In this document: positions 52,364 through 64,000 of the stretch, piece by piece
Layout of the letters: each line of letters starts with the position of its first letter
Position numbering within the stretch: the first letter of the stretch is position 1
DNA from: Acidobacteriota bacterium
GTDB taxonomy: Bacteria; Acidobacteriota; Vicinamibacteria; Vicinamibacterales; SCN-69-37
Length of the DNA stretch: 64,000 nucleotides
Reading direction: 5' to 3'
Assembly: GCA_020853395.1 (NCBI GenBank)
Contig: JADYYY010000007.1
Location: 299,862-363,861 of the forward strand
Translations under genes and position numbers: made by a program
Notes under the pieces: model-generated
The model's database searches: none
What the model was told of the DNA's origin: nothing
Seen by the model: the letters and a program-made list of their open reading frames with translations, nothing else

Positions 52364-54532
52364 TCAGCGGGCCGATCTTCTCACGATCGCGCTTCCGCCC
52401 GATGCGAACGTGCCGTAGAGCGTGCGGTAATCCTCGGCCGTGCCGATGATCCGCTTCACGTAGTTCTGGGTTTCCGGAAACGGGATGTCGTCGATGAACT
52501 CGTCCGGCGAGAGGCCGGGACGCTCTGCCAGCCATCGCACGACGCGGCTCTCACCCGCGTTGTAAGCGGCGAGGGCCGGGGCGACGTCGCCGCCGAAACG
52601 GGCCAGCAGATCCTGGAAGTACTTCATGCCGATTCGGATGTTCACGTCCGGATCGGTGAGCTTCACGGTCGTGAAGCCGCGGACGCCGACGACCGGCGCG
52701 ACCCGCCGCCCCGTCGACGGCAGAATCTGCATCAACCCCCAAGCATTGGCGTGCGAGCGGACGCCGGTTTGGAACGTGGACTCCTGCGCGATCAATGCCG
52801 CCATGAGGTACGGGTCGAGCTTTCGCGGCGCCGCGTGGCGGCGGATCAGCTCCCAGTAGTCGAGCGGATAGATCACGCGAAGCAGATCGGCGGGCAGCGC
52901 CTCGCCTCCATCGGCGATGAACTCGGGGTAGGCCCGCCGCATGGCGATGATCGCGGGACGCAGCTCCCCCTTGCGATGGAGCGCGTAGGCCAGCGTGGCG
53001 TCGAGCAGCTTTGAGGGATTCCCCGCCTGCGCGCTCCGGATCTCGAGGATGGCCGCGTCGTACAGCTCTGCCGCCAGCAGCGCCCGGATGAGCGGCGCGT
53101 TGTCGGGCGGCGGCGCGACGCCAATCGACAGCAACGGCGAGGCCGCGGGTTCCGCGCCGTCGTCGTTCGGCCCGGACGTGCGCACCGCCACGGCGGCCGG
53201 CCGCATCGCTGCCAGCGCCGCCGACGCCTGCCGGCCGTAGTACGAATTGCGGTACGCGGAGACGGTCCGCTGGAACCCGTCGCGGGCCATGCCGGCGTGG
53301 CCGAGCCGCTCGTGCGCCCGCGCGCTCCAGTACAGCCAGGACGGGCGATAGTCGGATCGAGGGAAGTCGTCGACGGCCGGGTCGAACAGCGCGATGGCCC
53401 CCTGGTAATCGCCGCCGCGGAACGCCGCCCACCCCGCCTTCCAGACCGCGCGCTCGGCGAAGGCGCCCTGCGGATGCTTCTGCAGGATCTCCCTGAACAC
53501 CGCGACCGCCTCGGCATCCTGATTGGCCAGGATGTGATACGTCGCGAGGTCGTTCAGGGCGGCTTCGGCCAGCGCGCTCCCCGGGTGCGCTGCGACGAAC
53601 TGCCGCGTGAGCGCGACGTACTCGGCGCCGCGGCCGAGCCCCCGCACCGCGCCCAACATCGCGTACGCCGCATCGTCGGGCCGCTCGGTCGCCGTGTCGA
53701 GGTACGCGCGCAGGGCGTCGCGCGCCGGCCCATAGCGGCCGAGTTGCAGGTCGCACTGCGCCAGCCGCAGCTTGACGCGCTGACGCTCGGCTTCTGGCGC
53801 GCTGGCAAGGAGTGCCTCGAACGCCTTCTTCGCCCGGTCGTACTGCCGTCCGGCGAACAGGCTCTCGGCGCGGCGATCGGCCCGCGCGAACGTGTCGGTC
53901 GCCGGAGGCCAGTGATAGTGCCGTTTCAGCTCGTCTTCGGCGTCGCGCGCTTCCGGCGCCCGCGGCAAGTCGTAATAGAGCGTCGTGAACGCCTGGACGG
54001 CGACGACCGTCTCGTCCGCCTTGAATGCCGCGCGGCCAAGACGCAGGTAGGCGGCGGCGAGGTTACGCGACGGCAGGGCGAGGAGCGACTGGAGTGCCTT
54101 CGACGCCTCGGCCCACTGGTCGGATCGCTCGAGCGCATCGGCCAGCAGCCAAAGCGCTTCTTCACGCAGCGTCGGGCTGACCGCCGACGCGAGCACCTGG
54201 CGGGCCGAGCTGGCGGCGGCCGGTGCACGGTCCAGGGCCAGCTCCGCCCGGCCCTGGTACAGCCTGGCGTACCCGCCGATGATCGGATCGCCCGCCGCAC
54301 GGCCGAACGCCGCGTGCGCGAGGGCGGCGTTGCCATCGGCCAGCGCACCAACCGCGCTGCCGAGCGCGGGCGCGGAGGCAGGCGTCAGCCAGAGGTCGTC
54401 GGCCGTCCACGGCGACCGCACGCTCGCCGGCTCCGCGGCCCGAATGCCGTAACCGAGCGGCGTCGGGATCGCGGACAGCGCACACCACGATGCGACGACG
54501 ACGTGGCTGGAGAGACGCCGCATGTACATCAT
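52364..54532 (-). CDS. soluble lytic murein transglycosylase with TPR-like helical domain
   Basis: A 722-residue periplasmic transglycosylase. After a short hydrophobic signal (VVVASWCALSAIPTPLG) comes a long superhelical TPR-like ring (residues about 50-540, for example AEASKALQSLLALPSRNLAA). The SLT catalytic domain has YLMAALIAQESTFQTGVRSH with the catalytic Glu around residue 583, then AWGLMQILPSTGRRVA and ALAAYNAGESRVVRWL. It cleaves peptidoglycan with 1,6-anhydro formation. ATG 54532 has CGGAG nine bases upstream; a GTG at 54559 is an alternative. The aminotransferase follows directly. Confidence 0.93.
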   Translation of the reverse strand: MMYMRRLSSHVVVASWCALSAIPTPLGYGIRAAEPASVRSPWTADDLWLTPASAPALGSAVGALADGNAALAHAAFGRAAGDPIIGGYARLYQGRAELALDRAPAAASSARQVLASAVSPTLREEALWLLADALERSDQWAEASKALQSLLALPSRNLAAAYLRLGRAAFKADETVVAVQAFTTLYYDLPRAPEARDAEDELKRHYHWPPATDTFARADRRAESLFAGRQYDRAKKAFEALLASAPEAERQRVKLRLAQCDLQLGRYGPARDALRAYLDTATERPDDAAYAMLGAVRGLGRGAEYVALTRQFVAAHPGSALAEAALNDLATYHILANQDAEAVAVFREILQKHPQGAFAERAVWKAGWAAFRGGDYQGAIALFDPAVDDFPRSDYRPSWLYWSARAHERLGHAGMARDGFQRTVSAYRNSYYGRQASAALAAMRPAAVAVRTSGPNDDGAEPAASPLLSIGVAPPPDNAPLIRALLAAELYDAAILEIRSAQAGNPSKLLDATLAYALHRKGELRPAIIAMRRAYPEFIADGGEALPADLLRVIYPLDYWELIRRHAAPRKLDPYLMAALIAQESTFQTGVRSHANAWGLMQILPSTGRRVAPVVGVRGFTTVKLTDPDVNIRIGMKYFQDLLARFGGDVAPALAAYNAGESRVVRWLAERPGLSPDEFIDDIPFPETQNYVKRIIGTAEDYRTLYGTFASGGSAIVRRSAR

Positions 54533-54570
54533 TATCGTGCGCTCCGCGAGAGAGGACACGGCCAGCGGAC

Positions 54571-55197
54571 CTAGCCTCCCGTCAGGACCTCGACCGTTCG
54601 TTTGGACGTGACGTTCTCCAGCTTGGCCGAGGCGTGCCGCGTCAGCGACTCGACGAGCGCCGCCCAGCCGGGTGTGGCCATGCCGGCCGCGGGGCCTTCC
54701 GCGTCCACGAGCGCGACCACCTGCTGAGCGACGACGACCGGCATCAGCAGCGCGACGTCGCCCGCAGGAATCTGCATGAACGGCGGGGCATGCGGATCGT
54801 CGCCCGCCCGCACGAGGGTCGCCGCCTGCGCGGCGATCGCGCGGGCGACGCCCGCCGATTCGGCGGCGCGCACCTCGGCCGGCACACGTTCCGGCGGAAA
54901 GCCGGCCTGCCGGTACGGCCGCGCGACGGCCCGATCGACGAGCAGGACGGCGCTGCGCGTCACGTGATCCGCCGTCCCGGCCGCGAGCGCATCCAACACG
55001 CCGCGCAGCGTCGTGGCCTCGTCGAGCCGCCGAACGGCCTCGACGAGCTGGGCCGCGCCTTCCCCACCCGACGGCGCGTCGGCGCGCAGCACGGCGATCA
55101 GCTCGTGCGACAGCGTGTCGAGATGCGTATCAGTGGCCGTGCGGACCGCGGCGAGGAACCGGGCGAGCGCGTCTCGAACCTGCTGTTCCCGAGACAT
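54571..55197 (-). CDS. hypothetical protein with possible GAF-like region
   Basis: A 208-residue cytoplasmic protein with a helical N-terminus (SREQQVRDALARFLAAVRT). A middle alpha/beta segment (TLRGVLDALAAGTADHVTRSAVLLVDRAVA) resembles the start of a GAF fold. Then comes GDVALLMPVVVAQQVVALVDAEG and a C-terminal helix. I cannot name the family. It precedes the transglycosylase on the same strand by 39 bases and may share its promoter. The 148-base gap upstream of it is filled by the inverted word array. Confidence 0.55.
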   Translation of the reverse strand: MSREQQVRDALARFLAAVRTATDTHLDTLSHELIAVLRADAPSGGEGAAQLVEAVRRLDEATTLRGVLDALAAGTADHVTRSAVLLVDRAVARPYRQAGFPPERVPAEVRAAESAGVARAIAAQAATLVRAGDDPHAPPFMQIPAGDVALLMPVVVAQQVVALVDAEGPAAGMATPGWAALVESLTRHASAKLENVTSKRTVEVLTGG

Positions 55198-55211
55198 AGA
55201 CGCGCATTATG

Positions 55212-55347
55212 CATCGGATCATCGGGGCATCGGGCTATCGAACATCGAGTCGAGGCATCGGGGCATCGCATCGGGTCAGATATCCCGCTATCCCGATGTC
55301 CCGAGGCCGTGTCTCGCTGTCCCGATAGTCCGATGTCCCGATGTCTA
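55212..55347. repeat. degenerate short-word array with inverted halves (ATCGGGGC / GTCCCGAT words)
   Basis: Left half (55212-55278) is built of CATCGGGG-, CATCGGGC- and CATCGAG-type words, and the right half (55281-55347) of reverse-complement words such as TCCCGATGTCCCGA. 55220-55240 pairs with 55323-55343 over 21 positions: 19 Watson-Crick and two G-U in plus-strand RNA, which would be A-C mismatches in minus-strand RNA. The last bases include the stop codon of the sugar-isomerase gene. It has the same layout as the array at 34048-34206, with different words. Confidence 0.8.
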
Positions 55348-56586
55348 TGATCGAAACGGCTCGCGGCCGCGGCCCTGCACCGGGAAGCCTTGGGCGGGCA
55401 TCACCTCGTGCTGAAGGGCGTACATCGCCGCGGCGGCTTCGTCGATGTGCCGGACGAAGGCGATGGCACCCTGCAGCAGCGGCCTGACGCGCTCGCGATC
55501 CTGGATGCGCGCGGGCGGGTACTCGTGCTCGACGACCAGATGCGTGTTGGCGACGTCGAGCGCGAGCAGCTCGCGCGCCGCGAGCTGGTGATCCAGCCAA
55601 TCCACGGTTCGGTTCTGCAGGTAGGCCAGCGGGTCGTGGCGGGCCGTGCCCGGCAGCTCGTGCTCGCAGAGCACCGTCTGCTTCTTCCACGCATTCAGAT
55701 GGTCGGCGGGGTTCGGCGACGGTGCCCCGTTCTTCCAGTCGCCGCGATCCAGCGTCTGGCCGCCGTAGCCCCAGGCCGCGACGCCCCGGGCGTCGATGAC
55801 CTGCCCTTTCACGTGGAAGCCGCCGATGAGGAAGTCGTACCCCTCGTCCTTCAAGTACTGAAAGATCGACCGCGTGTCCTGGCCCATCAGGATCGCGTGC
55901 GACGGGTCGTAGTGGATCCGGAATTGGTCGCCGACGCCGTGCTTCTCGCAGATCCGGTGCAGCCGGATCCAGGCGCCGGGCGTGTAGGCGATGTTGTTGT
56001 GCCACGTATCGAGCGTCGTCCACCCCGGCATCGGACACTGCTCGACCCTGAACGACAGCCCGCGCGCCTTGGCCTCCTCGAGCAGCGGGATCATCTGCGC
56101 TTCGAAGTCCAGCAGATTCTGGTCCATGCCGTGCTGGTGGTTGCGCCCGACGAAGCCGCACACCGCGTCCACGCCGAGCAGCGCGGCCGCGTCGAAGACC
56201 CGCAGCATGAACTCGTGCTTCCGGCGGCGGATCGCCGGGTCGTGGTGCAGCATGTTGTCGAAGTAGCCGAGGTCCGAGAAGCTGACCCCCGTCGCCTTCA
56301 CGGCCGCCTGCACCCGACGCGCCCGCGCCGCGTCGAACGGCGCCCGCAGGTCGAGCGTGTTGGCGACCGGATCGAGCATGGCCTCTGGCGGGACGTCCGT
56401 TTCGGTCGGGTGGAGCGCCGACGACAACTGGACGTAGTGCACGCCGAGCTCGCGCGCGAACTGCAGCCAGTCCTCGATCGCGCGATCGGGATCGGGATCC
56501 CGCACCTCGCGTGGAGTCAGCTCCTGCAGGGCGGCCGTGAGGACGCCCACCTTCATGTGCTTCGGCTCGAACGATTTGATCGTCAT
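55345..56586 (-). CDS. sugar phosphate isomerase/epimerase family (AP-endonuclease 2-like TIM barrel)
   Basis: A 413-residue TIM-barrel protein of the xylose-isomerase-like superfamily. Blocks include [75 protein letters not shown] and [17 protein letters not shown]. The E, D/H and H residues in these strands are the expected metal ligands. It lies five bases downstream of a Gfo/Idh/MocA dehydrogenase, a very common pairing in sugar or inositol catabolism. The substrate is unknown. The C-terminal ~40 residues end in the word-repeat array. Confidence 0.85.
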   Translation of the reverse strand: MTIKSFEPKHMKVGVLTAALQELTPREVRDPDPDRAIEDWLQFARELGVHYVQLSSALHPTETDVPPEAMLDPVANTLDLRAPFDAARARRVQAAVKATGVSFSDLGYFDNMLHHDPAIRRRKHEFMLRVFDAAALLGVDAVCGFVGRNHQHGMDQNLLDFEAQMIPLLEEAKARGLSFRVEQCPMPGWTTLDTWHNNIAYTPGAWIRLHRICEKHGVGDQFRIHYDPSHAILMGQDTRSIFQYLKDEGYDFLIGGFHVKGQVIDARGVAAWGYGGQTLDRGDWKNGAPSPNPADHLNAWKKQTVLCEHELPGTARHDPLAYLQNRTVDWLDHQLAARELLALDVANTHLVVEHEYPPARIQDRERVRPLLQGAIAFVRHIDEAAAAMYALQHEVMPAQGFPVQGRGREPFRS

Positions 56587-56591
56587 GGTCC

Positions 56592-57755
56592 TCAGTAGGT
56601 GACCTTCGTCCATACCGCGCCCTTGCGCGCGCTCTCGAGAATGGCCTCGACGATGGCGTTGGCGCGATAGCCGTCCTCGAACGACGCGTAGGCACCCGGC
56701 CTCGGGCCGTGCGGGTCCTTGCCCTCGGCGATGAAGCCGTAGACGTCGCGCATGATGTTCGCGAACGCGTCGGGCCACCCCTCCTGATGCCCGCCCGGCA
56801 TGTGCGCGTATCCACGCGCCTCGGGATCCAGCAGCCCCGGATCCTTCGGCAGCAGCTCGTTCGCCTTGTCGCGATGCCCAATCCACAGCTCGTTCTGCTG
56901 TTCCTGGCGCCAGCGGAGCGAGGCCGTCGTGCCGGACACCTCGATCGCGCAATCGTTCTTGTGGCCGGCATGCACCTGACCGACGGTGAACGTGCCGCGG
57001 GCGCCGCCGTCGAACCGCACCAGCACCGTCGCGAAGTCCTCGACGGTGATGTCGACGAGGTCGAAGTCCTCGTCCGCGCCCGCCGCCGCGAACGCTTCGC
57101 GGCGGCCCTTCGGCCGCTTGCGCTTCGGGACGACGGTCGAGATCTCGCCGAGCACGTGGGTGATGCGCAGCCCGGTGACGTGCTGCGCCAGATCGCACCA
57201 GTGCGACCCGATGTCGCCGAGCGCCGACGACGCGCCGCCCTTGTCGGGCTCGAGACGCCACGAGTAGTCGGTGTCCTTCAGCAGCCAGTCCTGCAGGTAA
57301 TGCCCGAACACGACGCGCGGCGCGCCGATCGCGCCGCGCGCAATCGCGTGGCGCATCTGCTGGACGAGGGGGTTGCCGCGATAGCTGAACGTGACCGCGT
57401 TGACGACGCCCGCCTTCGCCGCCGCATCGCGGAGCTCCCTCGCCTGCGACGCCGACAGGGCCAGCGGCTTGTCGGAGACGACGTGCTTCCCCTTGGCGAT
57501 GATCGCGGCGTTGATCGGGTAGTGCAGGTAGTTGGGCGTGGTGTTGTGGATCACCTGCACGTCGGGATCGTCGAGGAGCGCCTGATACGACCCGTAGGCC
57601 TTCGGGATCCCGAGCGCGGTGGCCTTCTCTCGTGCGAGCTCCTCGTTGACCTCCGCGACGGCCACGACGTCCACGAACCCCAGCCGTCGAACGGCGTCGA
57701 TGTGATGGGGCCCGATGAACCCGGTGCCGACGATGCCCATGCCGATGCGCGTCAC
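56592..57755 (-). CDS. Gfo/Idh/MocA family oxidoreductase
   Basis: A 387-residue NAD(P)-dependent dehydrogenase. The N-terminal Rossmann motif [12 protein letters not shown] is followed by VISDKPLAL-type [12 protein letters not shown] (the conserved EKP-like lysine block). The C-terminal domain has [20 protein letters not shown], containing the catalytic DIGxH. GTG 57755 is preferred as start because GGAGG lies five bases upstream. The open frame begins at 57767. It forms a two-gene operon with the isomerase/epimerase-type gene. The substrate is probably a sugar or inositol derivative. Confidence 0.92.
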   Translation of the reverse strand: MTRIGMGIVGTGFIGPHHIDAVRRLGFVDVVAVAEVNEELAREKATALGIPKAYGSYQALLDDPDVQVIHNTTPNYLHYPINAAIIAKGKHVVSDKPLALSASQARELRDAAAKAGVVNAVTFSYRGNPLVQQMRHAIARGAIGAPRVVFGHYLQDWLLKDTDYSWRLEPDKGGASSALGDIGSHWCDLAQHVTGLRITHVLGEISTVVPKRKRPKGRREAFAAAGADEDFDLVDITVEDFATVLVRFDGGARGTFTVGQVHAGHKNDCAIEVSGTTASLRWRQEQQNELWIGHRDKANELLPKDPGLLDPEARGYAHMPGGHQEGWPDAFANIMRDVYGFIAEGKDPHGPRPGAYASFEDGYRANAIVEAILESARKGAVWTKVTY

Positions 57756-57876
57756 GCGAACCTCCACTCGATGTCGAGAGCGCCCAAGAATACCGCAACG
57801 TGGCCGCGGGCGGTACGCGCTGTGGCGGCCTCGGCCGCGATGGTGGGCTTCGGTCAGCGGTGGATGAACCGCGGGG

Positions 57877-59583
57877 TCACGCCGTTAGCGTCATGCCGCT
57901 CGGCGTGCCGTCCTGGGGTGATGCCGACGGTCCGGCGTGCGACGTCTGGCTCGGCACGCGCACGACGAACGTCGCGCCGCGTCCCTCGCCGGGACTGCTC
58001 GCCGTGATCGTGCCGCCGTGCAGTTCGACGAGCTGCCTGGCGATCGAGAGGCCGAGACCCAGGCCGGACGCCGCGCGCGTGGTGGAGGCGTCCTGCTGCC
58101 GGAAGCGCTCGAAGACGTGCGGCAGGAACTCCGGCGTGATGCCGCACCCATCGTCCGCAACGGTGATGCGAATCGCCTGCGCTTCCTGCGCCGCATGGAT
58201 CTCGACGCGGCCGCCCTTCGGCGTGAACTTGATCGCGTTGTGGACGAGGTTCCAGAGCACCTGCTGGAGCCGCCGGCCGTCGGCGGGCGTCGGCGTGAGC
58301 GCCGGCTCGACCGCGGTCAGCAACTGCACGCCCTTGGCGTCGGCCGCCGGCTGCAGCGCCTGCGTGGTCGCCTGCAGGAGCGCGCTCACGTCGACCAAGG
58401 CGAGGTCGAGCTGGACGTGGCCGGCCATGAGCCGGTTCATGTCGAGCAGGTCCTCGATCAGCTTCGCCTGCAACTGCGCGTTGCGGCTGATGACCGCGAG
58501 GGCCGACGGCAGATCGCGAATCGGCTTGCCGCTCTGGAGGATCGCGAGCCAGCCGAGGATCGCGTTCATCGGCGTGCGCAGCTCGTGGCTGAGCGTCGCG
58601 AGGAACTCGTCCTTGAGCCGCCCCTGCCGTTCGGCTTCGTCGCGCGCCTGCTGCTCGCTGCGCAGCAGACGCTCGCGTTCACGGGCGTACTCCCGCTCGG
58701 CCGTGACGTCGCGGGTGATGCCGACCATGCGCGGCGCCTCCGCGTGATCCACGAGCTTGCCGCGCTCGGTGATCCAGACGACGGAGCGATCGGCCCGGAC
58801 GACGCGGTACTCGGTCTCGTAGCTCCCGGTCTCGAGCGCCTCTGCCTCGGCGCTCTCCACCTTCTGTCGATCGTCGGGATGGATCGCGCGGACGATGCGC
58901 AGCTCCCGGCCGAAGGCGCCCGGCGGAAACCCGAACAGCGCCTCGGGATCCGTCGACCACTGCATCCGCCCGGTCAGCAGGTCCCACTCCCAAGCGGCGA
59001 TCTGCGCCACGTCGAGGGCCATCCGCAGGCGTTCCTCGTTCTCCCGTACGCCCTGGTGCGCCCGCACCAGGGCCGCCGTCCGCTCCTGGACGCGCCGTTC
59101 CAGCTCGTCGTTCGCGAGCTGCAGCGCCCGCTGTGCGTGCTCCCGATCCGCGATCTCCCGCTGGAGCTGGTCGTTCAGCTCGGCGAGCGCGATCGTCTTG
59201 CGGAACGCGTCGATGAACACGCCGATCTTCGACCGCAGGATCTCGGAGTTGATCGGCTTGCTCAGGTAGTCCACCGCCCCGACGTCGTAGCCCAGGAGCA
59301 CGTCGTTCTCGTCCACGGTGTGGGCCGTCAGGAAGAGGATGGGCACGTGCTGGGAGCGCTTGCGCTGCTTGATCAGCTTGGCCAGCTCGATCCCGCTCAT
59401 GCCCGGCATGCGGATGTCGAGGACGATCGCCGCGAAGTCGTGGCGCAGGAGCGCCAGCAGCGCCTCGTCGGGGCCGTTCGCTCTCACGCAGATGCAGCCG
59501 GTCGGCGCCAGCATCGCCTCGAGCGCATCGAGGTTGCGCGGCTGGTCGTCGACGATGAGCACGCGAGGTTGCTGGCTCGTCAT
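57877..59583 (-). CDS. hybrid sensor: receiver-PAS-histidine kinase
   Basis: A 568-residue cytoplasmic protein without membrane helices. It has an N-terminal receiver domain (LIVDDQPRNLDALEAML; phospho-acceptor Asp in AIVLDIRMPGMSG; Lys in YLSKPIN), a coiled-coil linker and a PAS domain (residues about 190-300, WEWDLLTGRMQWSTDPEALFG). HisKA carries SHELRTPMNAILGW (His about 329). HATPase has N-box NLVHNAIKFTP, DDGCGITPEF and GLGLGLSIARQLVELHGG. An N-terminal receiver suggests it takes phosphate from another kinase. The HAMP-array kinase is 14 bases upstream in the same direction, so the two probably form one relay. Confidence 0.94.
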   Translation of the reverse strand: MTSQQPRVLIVDDQPRNLDALEAMLAPTGCICVRANGPDEALLALLRHDFAAIVLDIRMPGMSGIELAKLIKQRKRSQHVPILFLTAHTVDENDVLLGYDVGAVDYLSKPINSEILRSKIGVFIDAFRKTIALAELNDQLQREIADREHAQRALQLANDELERRVQERTAALVRAHQGVRENEERLRMALDVAQIAAWEWDLLTGRMQWSTDPEALFGFPPGAFGRELRIVRAIHPDDRQKVESAEAEALETGSYETEYRVVRADRSVVWITERGKLVDHAEAPRMVGITRDVTAEREYARERERLLRSEQQARDEAERQGRLKDEFLATLSHELRTPMNAILGWLAILQSGKPIRDLPSALAVISRNAQLQAKLIEDLLDMNRLMAGHVQLDLALVDVSALLQATTQALQPAADAKGVQLLTAVEPALTPTPADGRRLQQVLWNLVHNAIKFTPKGGRVEIHAAQEAQAIRITVADDGCGITPEFLPHVFERFRQQDASTTRAASGLGLGLSIARQLVELHGGTITASSPGEGRGATFVVRVPSQTSHAGPSASPQDGTPSGMTLTA

Positions 59584-59597
59584 GGCCGCGCCTCGCC

Positions 59598-64000
<4,403 letters not shown>

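Overview
The window is GC-rich chromosomal DNA from a Gram-negative bacterium. Lipid A genes (lpxB, lpxD), a large TonB-dependent receptor with a carboxypeptidase-regulatory-like N-terminus, outer-membrane beta-barrel proteins, a matrixin metalloprotease and a HAMP-array hybrid kinase fit an Acidobacteriota genome, possibly of the Vicinamibacteria type. That placement is inference from gene content only. Genes are dense, with many 4-bp stop/start overlaps. There are no phage, IS or CRISPR loci. Most of the window is core genome.

Layout. 1-8.3 kb: end of an unknown gene, aat, a threonine-dehydrogenase-type SDR and a zinc-ribbon rhomboid protease. Then comes an ECF sigma / anti-sigma / HEAT-repeat operon whose last gene is frameshifted, a 0.5-kb non-coding stretch with a ~60-bp tandem repeat, and yqgE. 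8.4-20.2 kb (minus strand): queG, acnA, a secreted protein group with a matrixin protease, lpxB, an active/inactive M16 peptidase pair, lpxD and a Mit_KHE1-like protein. 20.3-22.0 kb: gatCA without gatB. 22.2-23.2 kb: two divergent small heat-shock proteins around an AT-rich promoter region. 23.2-28.2 kb: a compact run of ymdB-like phosphoesterase, xseA, xseB, a prenyl diphosphate synthase, tlyA-like and nadK. 28.3-31.1 kb: mltG and ruvX (minus), then an S41/PDZ protein that lacks its catalytic residues.

31.2-39.7 kb is the translation cluster: tRNA-Val(GAC), thrS (TTG start), infC (ATC start), rpmI, rplT, pheS, pheT, a ZapB-like coiled coil, zapA, a 6S RNA and thiL. 39.7-45.1 kb: a frameshifted membrane protein, a 3D-domain protein, an ABC exporter pair with complementary degenerate ATP sites, and a beta-barrel protein. 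45.3-57.8 kb: a GT-C-like membrane protein, a TonB-dependent receptor, an aminotransferase, a soluble lytic transglycosylase, a hypothetical protein, and a sugar isomerase/Gfo-Idh oxidoreductase pair. 57.9-64 kb: two hybrid histidine kinases, the second running off the window with at least six 92-residue HAMP repeats.

The least ordinary signals are non-coding. Three intergenic arrays are built from short degenerate words (28.26-28.37, 34.05-34.21 and 55.21-55.35 kb). In two of them the words run in one orientation in the left half and in the reverse complement in the right half. A fourth, different repeat region lies at 7.41-7.75 kb. The best protein-level oddities are the S41 pseudoprotease, the non-canonical infC start, PheT without its N-terminal tRNA-binding domain, and the complementary degeneracy of the ABC pair.
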